From NCBI GenBank assembly GCA_017474765.1, contig JAFVGW010000023.1:132606-186926 (forward strand): a DNA stretch of 54,321 bases, given 5' to 3'. The stretch is from Salinivirgaceae bacterium. GTDB lineage: Bacteria > Bacteroidota > Bacteroidia > Bacteroidales > SZUA-534. How positions within the stretch are numbered: position 1 is the stretch's first letter; every line of letters begins with the position of its first letter. The notes below the pieces were generated by a model, which was given only the letters and a program-made list of their open reading frames with translations, did no database searches and had not been told where the DNA came from. Shown in pieces: positions 1-7,185 of the stretch. Made by a program: the position numbers and the translations under genes.

Positions 1-227
1 AGTTTCGGAACGGGAATGTTCAGAATCTCAGGATTGTATTCGGGCGCGTCGGCGGCATAAACGCTTGCCGGTCCGCCGCTGTAGATGATGCCTTTTGCGC
101 CCGCCAGTTCTTCAACCGGCGCTGCAGGCGAGTGAATCTCTGTGAAAACGCCCAACCGGCGTACACGGTTGGCAATCAGGTGAGCGTACTGCCCGCCAAA
201 GTCAAGAACAATGATTTTCTCTTGCAT
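1..227 (-). CDS. guaA: GMP synthase (glutamine-hydrolysing), N-terminal part, cut by the window edge
   Basis: The reverse strand reads from an ATG at 225-227 into a class I glutamine amidotransferase domain: it begins MQEKIIVLDFGGQYAHLIA and contains YSGGPASVYA about 50 residues in. The DFGGQY start and SGGP loop are typical of the GuaA amidotransferase, which supplies ammonia for conversion of XMP to GMP in the cytosol. Only about 75 residues are visible; the catalytic Cys-His-Glu triad and the ATP pyrophosphatase domain lie outside the window. Nothing here suggests a defect. Confidence 0.9.
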   Translation of the reverse strand, partial: MQEKIIVLDFGGQYAHLIANRVRRLGVFTEIHSPAAPVEELAGAKGIIYSGGPASVYAADAPEYNPEILNIPVPK

Positions 228-247
228 ATCAGTTCGTAATTTTTGCG

Positions 248-255
248 CAAAGATA
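248..255 (-). promoter_or_regulatory. Probable -7 element for guaA
   Basis: On the minus strand the sequence TATCTTTG matches the Bacteroidota -7 consensus TAnnTTTG, 20 bases ahead of the guaA start codon. I see no good TTTG at the expected -33 distance, so only half of the promoter is supported. Confidence 0.4.
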
Positions 256-351
256 TGAATCTTGGCGGTTGTGTGCAGTCCGATTTTTTTCTGCGCGCAA
301 TCCTTTTATGAAAATGTTGCTAACAATATGAGCGAAAGTGATAATACTTGT

Positions 352-771
352 TCACCACTTTTTGCTCACAAAAACTGCATTCCGCTTCTCACGCATACTC
401 CTGATATCCTGAATATTATTGAAAATGCTGATTAGTCCGAACGCCATAAGCAGGGCGAGAGCGGCGGCCACAATCGAGCGGGCGTTCTCGGCCAGCCACG
501 AGAGCAGGACCGCGTGCGTTTGGAAACTGAAAAGCGGAATGGCTGCAGGTGCCGAAAGCAAAAACGCAATGGTGACGCCGCCGCTGACGATGCCCACCAC
601 AAAAGCCGCCACCATTGCCATTTTGTAGCGGCGGATGGTTGCATCCTGATGCCGCTTTATAAATTCAACGGCCTCCAAACGCTTTTCGAGCGATGCCATA
701 AACTCCTCGCTATCATTGAATTGTGGTTTCTGCGCGAGAAAAAGTTCCTCAAGTGCTTTGTCTTTGTTCAT
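352..771 (-). CDS. Two-TM membrane protein paired with an ECF sigma factor
   Basis: A 139-residue protein. Residues 1-48 are charged and cytosolic-looking; two hydrophobic stretches follow (about 50-73 and 95-112), then a short basic tail ending VSKKW. Its ATG overlaps the stop of the upstream sigma-factor gene by 4 bases (ATGA), so the two are almost certainly translated together. That position suggests a role in holding or modulating the sigma factor, but no zinc-binding anti-sigma (ZAS) HxxxCxxC motif is visible, so calling it an anti-sigma factor is inference. I do not recognise a named family. Confidence 0.75.
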   Translation of the reverse strand: MNKDKALEELFLAQKPQFNDSEEFMASLEKRLEAVEFIKRHQDATIRRYKMAMVAAFVVGIVSGGVTIAFLLSAPAAIPLFSFQTHAVLLSWLAENARSIVAAALALLMAFGLISIFNNIQDIRSMREKRNAVFVSKKW

Positions 772-1244
772 ATCTCCAGTTTTTCTTTCAGTTTGTCGCG
801 TCCGCGCGATAATTGTTTCTTCACAGCGTCTTCCGACGTGTCAGTGATTGCCGATATCTCCTTGATATTGTATCCGTTCAGGTAGAACAGAGTTATGGCC
901 GAGCGCTCCTTTGGCGGCAGCGTCCGCAGGGCCAGATAAAGGTTCTGATGCTCGAACGATGAGTCGGCCGCTGTTGGGCTGATGAGCGTCCGCGCCTCGT
1001 CGATGCTCTCCATTGTGCGACAACTCGCCTTGTGGTTCAGGAAAGTGTTGTGGGCAATCTTGAAGAGCCACGAGCGGAACCGCCCCTCGTCGCGATAGCC
1101 CGCCGATGCAATGTAGGCCTTCACCAGCGCGTCCTGTGCCAGGTCGTCGGCGTCGGCCTTGTTGCCGCAACAGAGCGCAAGCAGGAAACCACGCACGGCC
1201 GCCTGCTCACTCTCAATGTGTCCGATGAATTCTTCGCGAGTCAC
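768..1244 (-). CDS. ECF-type RNA polymerase sigma factor
   Basis: A 158-residue sigma-70 family protein of extracytoplasmic-function size. Region 2 spans about residues 10-80 and includes DADDLAQDALVKAY and FRSWLFKIAHNTFLNH, the core-binding and -10 melting segments. Region 4 spans about 105-155, with LPPKERSAITLFYLNGYNIKEIS as the helix-turn-helix lead-in for -35 recognition. It directs RNA polymerase to a small regulon, likely its own operon. It lies 3 bases after a DUF6249-type gene and overlaps the next membrane protein, giving a three-gene unit. The signal it responds to cannot be read from sequence. Confidence 0.92.
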   Translation of the reverse strand: MTREEFIGHIESEQAAVRGFLLALCCGNKADADDLAQDALVKAYIASAGYRDEGRFRSWLFKIAHNTFLNHKASCRTMESIDEARTLISPTAADSSFEHQNLYLALRTLPPKERSAITLFYLNGYNIKEISAITDTSEDAVKKQLSRGRDKLKEKLEI

Positions 1245-1247
1245 GTT

Positions 1248-1694
1248 TTACGCTTGTGCTGACAACTCGTTCTGTTCGGCTACAATCTCTTTGGCGAGCA
1301 TTTTCTTGCCAATAAAGTAATTGATTAAGAAGGCGATACCGACAGCAATCATAATGGTGCTCATAAATCCCGAAAACCAAAGGTTGCTCGGTGTCATTCC
1401 GCCGCCAAAACTTGTGCAAAGACAGAAAATCGCCAATCCAACACCCAGTAGTAATGTAATGCAGCCCCACAGCAGTTTGGCGAGCAGTTTCTCCTTCAGC
1501 AGTTTCTGCTTTGGCGCCATTTTTTTGAGCATTTCGTCGACGTCCATTCCAGGATTCTTTTCCATTGCGGCCAGCACAATCTGTGTGCGCGAGTTGTTTT
1601 CGATGATTCTGCGGCGGTTGTTCAGCCATACAATCATTATCGGCAGTATGCACCCGCAGAAGATTGGTACTAAAATAGGTATTAACATTTCCAT
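1248..1694 (-). CDS. DUF6249-type small membrane protein
   Basis: A 148-residue protein with a hydrophobic N-terminus (residues 4-25), a charged middle (about 26-80, including MDVDEMLKKMAPKQK) and two further hydrophobic segments (about 73-95 and 105-128). The NNRRRIIENNSRTQIVLAAMEKN pattern after the first segment resembles the DUF6249 family, usually found in Bacteroidales beside an ECF sigma factor; I assign this by memory of the family. It is the first gene of the cassette and may act as membrane sensor or partner, but its function is unknown. Confidence 0.72.
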   Translation of the reverse strand: MEMLIPILVPIFCGCILPIMIVWLNNRRRIIENNSRTQIVLAAMEKNPGMDVDEMLKKMAPKQKLLKEKLLAKLLWGCITLLLGVGLAIFCLCTSFGGGMTPSNLWFSGFMSTIMIAVGIAFLINYFIGKKMLAKEIVAEQNELSAQA

Positions 1695-1812
1695 TTTCTT
1701 AAATTTTTAATTGTTAGACTTCTGTTTTTTGAACCGTTGACTTTCGTCTTCTTCCGTCGCGACTCGGCAGAGCTTAATCGAGATTATCTCTGCTCTCGCT
1801 GCTCCGTCAGTT

Positions 1813-1851
1813 CGCCTATATAACAAGACTGCCAGGCAAAAGGTGACGTCA
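1813..1851 (-). promoter_or_regulatory. Candidate ECF-dependent promoter of the sigma cassette
   Basis: On the minus strand, about 120-155 bases before the DUF6249-type start, there is TGACGTCACC, then CTTTTGCCTGGCAGTCTTG, then TATATAGGCG. The GTCTT plus TATA-rich block followed by a long leader resembles promoters I associate with autoregulated Bacteroidales ECF operons. The leader between this and the ATG (1695-1812) can form a stem around GCAGAGATAATCTCG. This is pattern recognition only; no TAnnTTTG element is present, which fits an alternative sigma factor. Confidence 0.35.
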
Positions 1852-2110
1852 AGTTTAAAGTTTTTTTCTGATATCATTCTGCGAATGATTCATAATGCCT
1901 GATGTCTAATGTTTTTAAATCAGTTTCCAGTCTTTTCCCGAATTTTATTATCAGCTCCTATATTATATGCTAAGCATTTGGTATTTTAACTCTAACCCCA
2001 AAACTCTTACGTGCCATACGTATCCCGCAAAATTTCTCCGAAAAAAATTCGCACCAAACGTACAGCGTTGCAAATTCCTATTACTTTTGCGGCGTTAAAA
2101 ACAGAAAACA
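1852..2110. other. Intergenic region between divergent ECF cassette and aromatic cluster
   Basis: The gap contains AT-rich sequence without a coding frame I can support. The rightmost part holds the promoter-like element of the pheA leader. The remaining 200 bases show no repeat, RNA gene or conserved motif that I recognise. Confidence 0.5.
2082..2089 (+). promoter_or_regulatory. Probable -7 element for the pheA leader transcript
   Basis: TACTTTTG fits the Bacteroidota -7 consensus TAnnTTTG and lies 21 bases before the leader-peptide ATG, which would place the transcription start near 2096. A TTG occurs at 2068-2070 but the spacing of 11 is too short for a standard -33 element, so the upstream half is not convincing. 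Confidence 0.45.
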
Positions 2111-2167
2111 ATGTTGAACACACCTTCATACTTCGCTTATTATTTCTTTTACTACTTCAGTAATTGA
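2111..2167 (+). CDS. Phe/Tyr-rich leader peptide of the aromatic cluster
   Basis: An 18-codon reading frame encodes MLNTPSYFAYYFFYYFSN and ends at TGA (2165-2167). Nine of 18 residues are Phe (four) or Tyr (five), all between codons 7 and 16. It sits directly ahead of prephenate dehydratase and two mutually exclusive RNA hairpins, the arrangement of a ribosome-mediated attenuator (as for pheL or trpL). Shortage of charged tRNA-Phe or tRNA-Tyr should stall the ribosome on codons 7-16. The frame, the aromatic run and the position are seen; the regulatory role is inferred and untested here. Confidence 0.85.
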   Translation: MLNTPSYFAYYFFYYFSN

Positions 2168-2168
2168 G

Positions 2169-2232
2169 GCGGGGTAATGTTCGTGTAATTGATTATGAAT
2201 ACAGGCCCCGCGTTTTGCGGGGCTTTTTTTTT
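2169..2232 (+). terminator. Attenuator: antiterminator and intrinsic terminator ahead of pheA
   Basis: GCCCCGC (2205-2211) pairs perfectly with GCGGGGC (2217-2223) over a 5-base loop and is followed by nine Ts (2224-2232), an intrinsic terminator. A second copy of the right arm, GCGGGG at 2169-2174, starts two bases after the leader stop codon and can pair with CCCCGC (2206-2211) instead, which would block the terminator. A ribosome that finishes the leader covers 2169-2174 and lets the terminator form; a ribosome stalled on the Phe/Tyr codons leaves it free. I see no strong separate 1:2 pause hairpin. Confidence 0.85.
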
Positions 2233-2242
2233 GAAAATGAAT

Positions 2243-3064
2243 ATGAAAATCGCAATTCAAGGAGTGAACGGAGCCTTTCACGAGATAGCCGCAAGGCAGT
2301 ATTTCGGCAACGATATTGAGACGGTCAACTGCGACCAATTCCGCGATTTGTTCCGCGCCGTTGAGGACTGCACGGCCGATTACGGCATTGTGGCCATTGA
2401 GAACACCATTGCGGGCAGCATTCTGGAGAACTATCTGCTGCTCAAGCGCTCGAAACTCAAGGTGATTGGCGAACTCAACCTTCACATCACGCAAAACCTT
2501 ATGGCTCTGCCTGGTACGCGGATTGAGGACATCACGGAGGTTTACTCGCACCCAATCGCAATTCAGCAAAGCAAGGATTTCTTCGATAACTATCCGAATA
2601 TCAAAATGATAAACTGGTCGGATACGGCATCGGCGGCGCAGAAGGTGGCCGAGGAGAAACTCGCCCACACGGCGGCCATTGCAAGCGAGTATGCGGCCGA
2701 ACTCTATGGCCTTCAGATACTTGCAGCGCAGATTCAGACTCACAAGAAGAACTACACGCGCTTTCTGGCCATCAGCCGCACGGCGGTCGATTCGCCTGAA
2801 AACGACAAGGCGTCAATCTGCTTCGAACTGACGCATCAGCCTGGCTCGCTGGTTGACGTGCTGGCGGTGTTCAAGAACAACGACATCAACCTGACGAAAA
2901 TTCAGTCGCTGCCGATTCTGGGCAGTCCGTTCCAATACGCGTTCTATGTTGACTTGCAGTGGAGCGACCGCAGCAATTTCGACCGCGCCACGAGCCGTGT
3001 GCTCAATCTTGTGTCGAACTTGTCGGTTTTGGGTGAGTACAAGGGGGCATCGATAAATAATTAG
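2243..3064 (+). CDS. pheA: Prephenate dehydratase
   Basis: Converts prephenate to phenylpyruvate, the committed step to phenylalanine. The 273-residue protein starts MKIAIQGVNGAFHEIAA; residues 1-180 form the PDT domain with GIVAIENTIAGSI and YTRFLAI, the latter carrying the catalytic Thr-Arg-Phe motif. An ACT domain follows (about 190-265, FELTHQPGSLVDVLAVF). The Phe-binding ESRP motif of many PheA ACT domains reads QSLP here (TKIQSLPIL). I prefer the ATG at 2243, or 2237 just before it; an in-frame ATG at 2189 would run through the terminator hairpin and gives atypical residues. There is no fused chorismate mutase; that domain is on the DAHP synthase gene downstream. Confidence 0.95.
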   Translation: MKIAIQGVNGAFHEIAARQYFGNDIETVNCDQFRDLFRAVEDCTADYGIVAIENTIAGSILENYLLLKRSKLKVIGELNLHITQNLMALPGTRIEDITEVYSHPIAIQQSKDFFDNYPNIKMINWSDTASAAQKVAEEKLAHTAAIASEYAAELYGLQILAAQIQTHKKNYTRFLAISRTAVDSPENDKASICFELTHQPGSLVDVLAVFKNNDINLTKIQSLPILGSPFQYAFYVDLQWSDRSNFDRATSRVLNLVSNLSVLGEYKGASINN

Positions 3065-3283
3065 GAGTTAGGAATTAGGAGTTAAAAATTGAAAATTGAA
3101 AATTGAAAATGAAGGCAGAATGGTAAGAAAATCGCTAACCGATTCAATCAGATTTTAACCGAAAACTTATTCTGATTGAATCTGATAAAATCGGTTAGAA
3201 ACAATAAAATCTGTGTTCAATTGAAAATCAAAAATCGAAAATCAGAAATCAAAAATAAATAAAAATCAATAAATCAAATAATT
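3065..3283 (+). repeat. Intergenic simple repeats and nested inverted repeat between pheA and tyrA
   Basis: The gap begins with GGAGTTAGGAATTAGGAGTT and then three to four tandem copies of ATTGAAA (about 3089-3110). GATTCAATCAGA (3141-3152) is the inverse of TCTGATTGAATC (3171-3182), and outside it CTAACCGAT (3135-3143) is the inverse of ATCGGTTAG (3190-3198), so the RNA could fold into a long stem. There is no T run after it. The end is again AATCAAAAATC-type simple sequence. No gene is visible. Confidence 0.7.
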
Positions 3284-4126
3284 ATGATAGTAACAATCAT
3301 TGGTTTGGGTTTGATTGGCGGTTCAACCGCAATCGACATTCGTCAGCAGAAGTTTGCTGATTCAATCATCGGTGTTGACAGCAACCCGACAAACGCCGCT
3401 GGGGCGGAGCACATCGGGCTTGTTGACGAGATTTGTGAGTTGGAGGACGGTGTGAAGCGCGCCGACCTGATTCTGGTGGCCGTGCCCGTGAACGCGGCGC
3501 TGAAGGTGCTTCCGAAGGTTCTCGACCTTGTGAACGACAATCAGGTGGTGGCCGATATGTGTTCGGTCAAAGGCAAGTTGTGCGATTGGGTGAAGTATCA
3601 TCCTAAACGTCAGCGTTATGTGGCTTCGCACCCAATGGCAGGAACGGAGTATTCGGGCCCGTGGGCAGCCAAGGCTGGAATGTTCGCTGGCAAGGTGGCC
3701 ATTCTGTGCGACACCGAGGACAGCGACATCAAGGCTGTGAACCTGGTGCGCCGAATGTACGAGGCAATGTATATGCGCATCATCTTTATGAACAGCGCCA
3801 ACCACGACGTGCACACGGCTTACGTGTCGGCCATATCGCACATCAGTTCGTTTGCGCTGGCGCTCACCGTTTTGGACAAGGAGAAGAACGAAAAGCACAT
3901 TTTCGACCTTGCGTCGGGCGGTTTCGACTCGACGGTGCGTCTGGCAAAGAGTTCGGCGGCTATGTGGCAGCCTATCTTTGAGCAGAACAAGGACAACGTG
4001 CTCATTGTGCTCGACACCTATATTAAATATCTTCAGGAGTTTAAGAAGAATCTTGAGGACGACAATAACGAGGCCGTCTACAATATGATTGACGAGGCCA
4101 ATAGGATTCGCAGAGTGCTGAAGTAG
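3284..4126 (+). CDS. tyrA: Prephenate dehydrogenase
   Basis: NAD(P)-dependent oxidative decarboxylation of prephenate to 4-hydroxyphenylpyruvate, the tyrosine branch. The 280-residue protein opens with a Rossmann motif (MIVTIIGLGLIGGSTA). SVKG near residue 93 and SHPMAGTEYSGP around 110-121 are the family signature containing the catalytic His. The helical dimerisation domain follows (about 160-280), with DVHTAYVSAISHISSFAL and LASGGFDSTVRLA. There is no ACT domain, so feedback control would have to lie elsewhere, which suits the leader attenuator. Confidence 0.95.
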   Translation: MIVTIIGLGLIGGSTAIDIRQQKFADSIIGVDSNPTNAAGAEHIGLVDEICELEDGVKRADLILVAVPVNAALKVLPKVLDLVNDNQVVADMCSVKGKLCDWVKYHPKRQRYVASHPMAGTEYSGPWAAKAGMFAGKVAILCDTEDSDIKAVNLVRRMYEAMYMRIIFMNSANHDVHTAYVSAISHISSFALALTVLDKEKNEKHIFDLASGGFDSTVRLAKSSAAMWQPIFEQNKDNVLIVLDTYIKYLQEFKKNLEDDNNEAVYNMIDEANRIRRVLK

Positions 4127-4138
4127 AAGGTGTTAGGT

Positions 4139-4165
4139 GTTGGTAGGGACGCGATTTATCGCGTC
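4139..4165. repeat. Palindromic intergenic repeat, copy 1
   Basis: GACGCGATTTATCGCGTC (4148-4165) is a perfect palindrome with 8-base arms, preceded by GGTAGG. A degenerate relative, with the same GGTAGGG lead and the same TAATT shortly after, lies at 9131-9153, also just after a gene of this cluster. There is no T run, so it is not a normal terminator. It resembles REP-like elements dispersed in Bacteroidota genomes. Confidence 0.6.
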
Positions 4166-4298
4166 TGCTAATTCGCCTATTTACGGAAAAAATGAATTAA
4201 CAATTAATAATTAACAATTTAGGATTAGATTCACCGATTCACCAAAAAAGTCGTCTGTCGTCGGTAGTCTGAAGTCCGAAGTCAAAAAAACTGAAAAA
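4166..4298 (+). repeat. Simple-sequence gap upstream of the DAHP synthase gene
   Basis: AATTAACAATTAATAATTAA-type words (about 4195-4220) are followed by GATTCACCGATTCACC and then GTCTGTCGTCGGTAGTCTG and AAGTCCGAAGTC. The last words recur, inverted, in the clpC-gyrA gap (about 49500-49560). No promoter consensus or gene is visible. Confidence 0.5.
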
Positions 4299-5384
4299 AT
4301 GAACACAACTGAAACCCCGTTTGAATCGTGGGGAATTATAAAGAACACAAAGCGTCCTGTGGTGATTGCAGGACCTTGCAGCGCCGAGACCGAGGAGCAG
4401 GTGCTGACAACCGCCCGTGGCTTGAAAGAGCAGGGCATTGAGATTTTCCGTGCTGGAATCTGGAAACCGCGCACCCGTCCGAATTCGTTCGAAGGTGTTG
4501 GCTCTGAAGGACTTACCTGGTTAAAACGCGTGAAGGCCGAGACTGGTCTGCTCACTTCGACCGAAGTGGCCAACTTCAAGCACGTTTACGAGACGTTGCG
4601 CGCTGGAGTTGATATTCTCTGGATTGGCGCCCGAACGTCGGCCAACCCGTTTGCAATGCAGGAGATTGCCGACGCTCTGCAAGGCGTTGACGTTCCTGTG
4701 CTTATCAAGAATCCCGTGAACCCCGACGTTGAGTTGTGGGTGGGCGCCGTTGAGCGCATTATGGGCGCTGGAATCAAGCGCGTGGGCGTCATTCACCGCG
4801 GTTTCTCGTCGTTTGAGAAGACTCGTTTCCGCAACGTTCCGCAGTGGCAAATGGCCATTGAGTTCCGCCGCAGAATGCCAGGTCTGCCAATGATTTGCGA
4901 CCCGTCGCACATTTCGGGCTGCACCGAATTGCTTCAGGAAGTGTCGCAGAAAGCGCTCGACTTGAACTACGACGGTCTGATTATCGAGAGCCACTGCAAC
5001 CCGAAGGAGGCCTGGAGCGACGCCAAGCAGCAACTGACACCCGAAGATTTGGGTAAATTGCTGAAATCTTTGGTTTTGCGTAATGTTGAACTCGACCAAG
5101 CGCAGAAGGAGACTTTGGACGACCTTCGTTTGAAAATCGACAAGTTCGACGAGGATTTGCTCAAGACATTGGGCGAGCGTATGAAGGTTGCCGAAGCCAT
5201 TGGCCAATACAAGAAAGAGCACAATATCACCATTTTACAGCCGTCGCGCTGGGACGAAATCATTAGCCGCATTGTTGAAAAAGGCGCAAAACACAACTTG
5301 AGCGAGGAGTTCATTTCCACCGTTTTCAAGGCCATTCACCAAGAGTCAATCAACAAGCAGACGGTGATTATGAATAATAACTGA
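4299..5384 (+). CDS. 3-deoxy-7-phosphoheptulonate synthase fused to chorismate mutase
   Basis: A bifunctional enzyme joining the entry step of the shikimate pathway (PEP plus erythrose 4-phosphate to DAHP) to the chorismate-to-prephenate step. Residues 1-260 are a class I-beta, KDO8P-synthase-like DAHP synthase: VIAGPCSAE near residue 22, AGIWKPRTRP, LWIGARTSANPF, GVIHRGF and CDPSHISG. Residues about 272-355 are an AroQ-type chorismate mutase, with LDDLRLKIDKFDEDLL, GERMKVAEAIGQYKKEH and the R-W-D-E segment. Length 361 matches this Bacteroidota fusion. It explains why PheA and TyrA here lack mutase domains. Chorismate mutase in such fusions often tunes the synthase; that is family knowledge, not seen here. 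Confidence 0.95.
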   Translation: MNTTETPFESWGIIKNTKRPVVIAGPCSAETEEQVLTTARGLKEQGIEIFRAGIWKPRTRPNSFEGVGSEGLTWLKRVKAETGLLTSTEVANFKHVYETLRAGVDILWIGARTSANPFAMQEIADALQGVDVPVLIKNPVNPDVELWVGAVERIMGAGIKRVGVIHRGFSSFEKTRFRNVPQWQMAIEFRRRMPGLPMICDPSHISGCTELLQEVSQKALDLNYDGLIIESHCNPKEAWSDAKQQLTPEDLGKLLKSLVLRNVELDQAQKETLDDLRLKIDKFDEDLLKTLGERMKVAEAIGQYKKEHNITILQPSRWDEIISRIVEKGAKHNLSEEFISTVFKAIHQESINKQTVIMNNN

Positions 5385-5524
5385 TTGATTGAAGGATTGA
5401 ATAATTGAATAATTGAGTAAAGTATAAAGAGTAATGTGTAAGGATTAGAGACTCAATGAGTTGAGACGATTCGCTATTGAGAAAACTAAACCTTCTAAAC
5501 TCTAACCTTCTAAACTTTTAAACA
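5385..5524 (+). repeat. Simple-sequence gap upstream of aroB
   Basis: Tandem ATTGAATA words (about 5388-5415) and a run of TAAACTCTAACC / TAAACTTTTAAAC words (5487-5524) reach the start codon. Nearly the same words precede aroC at 9262-9306. CTCAATGAGTTGAG around 5453-5466 can form a small hairpin. No consensus promoter is evident. Confidence 0.5.
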
Positions 5525-6544
5525 TTGAAAACAACAACAATCCACGGAGCGCAAGGTGACTCGCAAATACTTGTGGGCGAGAGTTTTAAGAACTTTCGCA
5601 AGTATCTGCCCACGCAACAGGTTGTGGTGATTACCGACCCCAACGTGAACGCTATTTACGGCAAGTATTTTGCTGATTATCCGATAATTGAGATTGGTTT
5701 GGGCGAGAAATCGAAGACGCTCGAAACGGTTTCGGCGGCGATAGGGCGGATGCTTGAGTTGAAAATCGACCGCAAAGGCTTTGTGCTGGCGGTCGGAGGT
5801 GGCATTGTGACTGATGTTGCGGGCTTTGTGGCTTCCATTTACCAACGCGGAATCGGATTCGGCTTTGTGTCGGGCACGCTGCTCTCGCAGGTCGATGCAA
5901 GCGTGGGCGGAAAGAATGGTGTTAACTATTTGGGATTCAAGAATATGGTTGGCACGTTCAATCAGCCGAAATTCGTCATTTGCGACCCGCAGATGCTCAC
6001 AACTCTGCCCGCCGACCAACTCGACAGCGGCTTTGCCGAAATTGTGAAGCACACACTCATTGCCGACCGTCAAATGTTTGAGTATCTGGAAGAAAACGCC
6101 GAAAAGGCTTTGAATCTCGATATGGATGTGATTGAGACGCTGGTCGATAATTCGGTCAACATTAAGTCGGGCGTTGTGAACCGCGACGAGAAGGAGAGTG
6201 GCGAGCGTCGCAAACTCAATCTTGGCCACACCTACGGCCACGCCGCCGAAAAGGTGCTTCAGGTGAGCCACGGCTACGCTGTCAGTCTTGGGCTGGTGGT
6301 TGCCGCACGGCTTTCGGTCAAACGCGGACTACTTTCACAGGCCGATGCCGACCGCATTGTGGCGCTGTTGCGCAAACTGAACCTGCCAACAGTGATAACT
6401 GGCGATAAACAAGCCATTTACAACGCTCTCGAACTCGACAAGAAGCGCGAGGGCTCGCAAATCAATTTTGTGCTGATGCGCGGAATTGGCGATGTGGTGA
6501 TTGAGAAAATTGATATTAACGAACTGAAACAGATAGAGTTATGA
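5525..6544 (+). CDS. aroB: 3-dehydroquinate synthase
   Basis: Converts DAHP to 3-dehydroquinate with NAD and a divalent metal. The 339-residue protein has the NAD-binding GGGIVTDVAGFVAS near residue 92, KNGVNYLGFKNMVGTF, the metal ligands in SGFAEIVKHTLI, and GHTYGHAAE. It starts with TTG at 5525 (MKTTTIHGAQ); no ATG occurs early enough to give a full domain. Its stop overlaps the aroD start by 4 bases, so aroB-aroD-aroA-thioesterase form one tight translational unit. Confidence 0.95.
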   Translation: MKTTTIHGAQGDSQILVGESFKNFRKYLPTQQVVVITDPNVNAIYGKYFADYPIIEIGLGEKSKTLETVSAAIGRMLELKIDRKGFVLAVGGGIVTDVAGFVASIYQRGIGFGFVSGTLLSQVDASVGGKNGVNYLGFKNMVGTFNQPKFVICDPQMLTTLPADQLDSGFAEIVKHTLIADRQMFEYLEENAEKALNLDMDVIETLVDNSVNIKSGVVNRDEKESGERRKLNLGHTYGHAAEKVLQVSHGYAVSLGLVVAARLSVKRGLLSQADADRIVALLRKLNLPTVITGDKQAIYNALELDKKREGSQINFVLMRGIGDVVIEKIDINELKQIEL

Positions 6545-7185
6545 CAGCATTATGCCGCTCGGTGGCGATAAAAGGCTACGATGCCGTTAGCCGCCTGGTT
6601 CAGGGGGCCGAGATGGTCGAAATCCGCCTTGAGGAATCAGGCCTGACAATCGACGAGACTCGCCAACTGTTTGGCACTCACCCAAATATGCTTGCCACGT
6701 GCCGCCCCGTCGGACTGTCGCAAGCCGAGCAGACAGCCTATTTGCAGGCCGCTATTGAGGGTGGCGCCGCTTGGGTTGATGTTGAGGTTGAAGCCGACGA
6801 CGACTACCGCCGCAACATTATCGACATTGCCCGCAGGCACAACTGCAAGGTGATTGTGTCGTATCACAATTACGATGAGACACCGCAATTTCCTGAACTT
6901 CAGCAGATTGCCGACCTTGCACACTCAATGGGCGCCGATGTGGTGAAGTTGGCCTGTATGTGCCACTCAAAAACCGATGTTATGAATCTGCTTAATCTGT
7001 ATAATGCCGATTATCAGATACTTGCAATCGGGATGGGGCGCGTTGGTGCTTTGACTCGCGTTGCGGCAATCACAATGGGCGCGCCCTTCACGTTTGTCGC
7101 CACTGCCGATGGCGGAGCAACCGCGCCTGGCCAAATTGATGAGGCTATAATGCTAAAAATGAAACAATTGCTTACTGAAAAATGA
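6541..7185 (+). CDS. aroD: 3-dehydroquinate dehydratase, type I
   Basis: Dehydrates 3-dehydroquinate to 3-dehydroshikimate through a Schiff base. The 214-residue TIM-barrel protein shows EIRLEESG, the base-carrying VSYHNYDETP and the Schiff-base lysine in ADVVKLACM, plus GRVGALTRV and the C-terminal TADGGATAPGQ. It overlaps aroB by 4 bases and aroA by 4 bases. The next enzyme, shikimate dehydrogenase (aroE), is not in the window. Confidence 0.93.
   Translation: MTALCRSVAIKGYDAVSRLVQGAEMVEIRLEESGLTIDETRQLFGTHPNMLATCRPVGLSQAEQTAYLQAAIEGGAAWVDVEVEADDDYRRNIIDIARRHNCKVIVSYHNYDETPQFPELQQIADLAHSMGADVVKLACMCHSKTDVMNLLNLYNADYQILAIGMGRVGALTRVAAITMGAPFTFVATADGGATAPGQIDEAIMLKMKQLLTEK

Noticed and set aside
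2189..2242. Longer pheA start at 2189
   Set aside because: The extra codons run through the terminator hairpin and T run and do not resemble the family N-terminus.
3120..3210. Nested inverted repeat between pheA and tyrA as a riboswitch or T-box
   Set aside because: No T-box, specifier loop, aptamer-like core or T run; the words belong to the simple-repeat class seen in other gaps.
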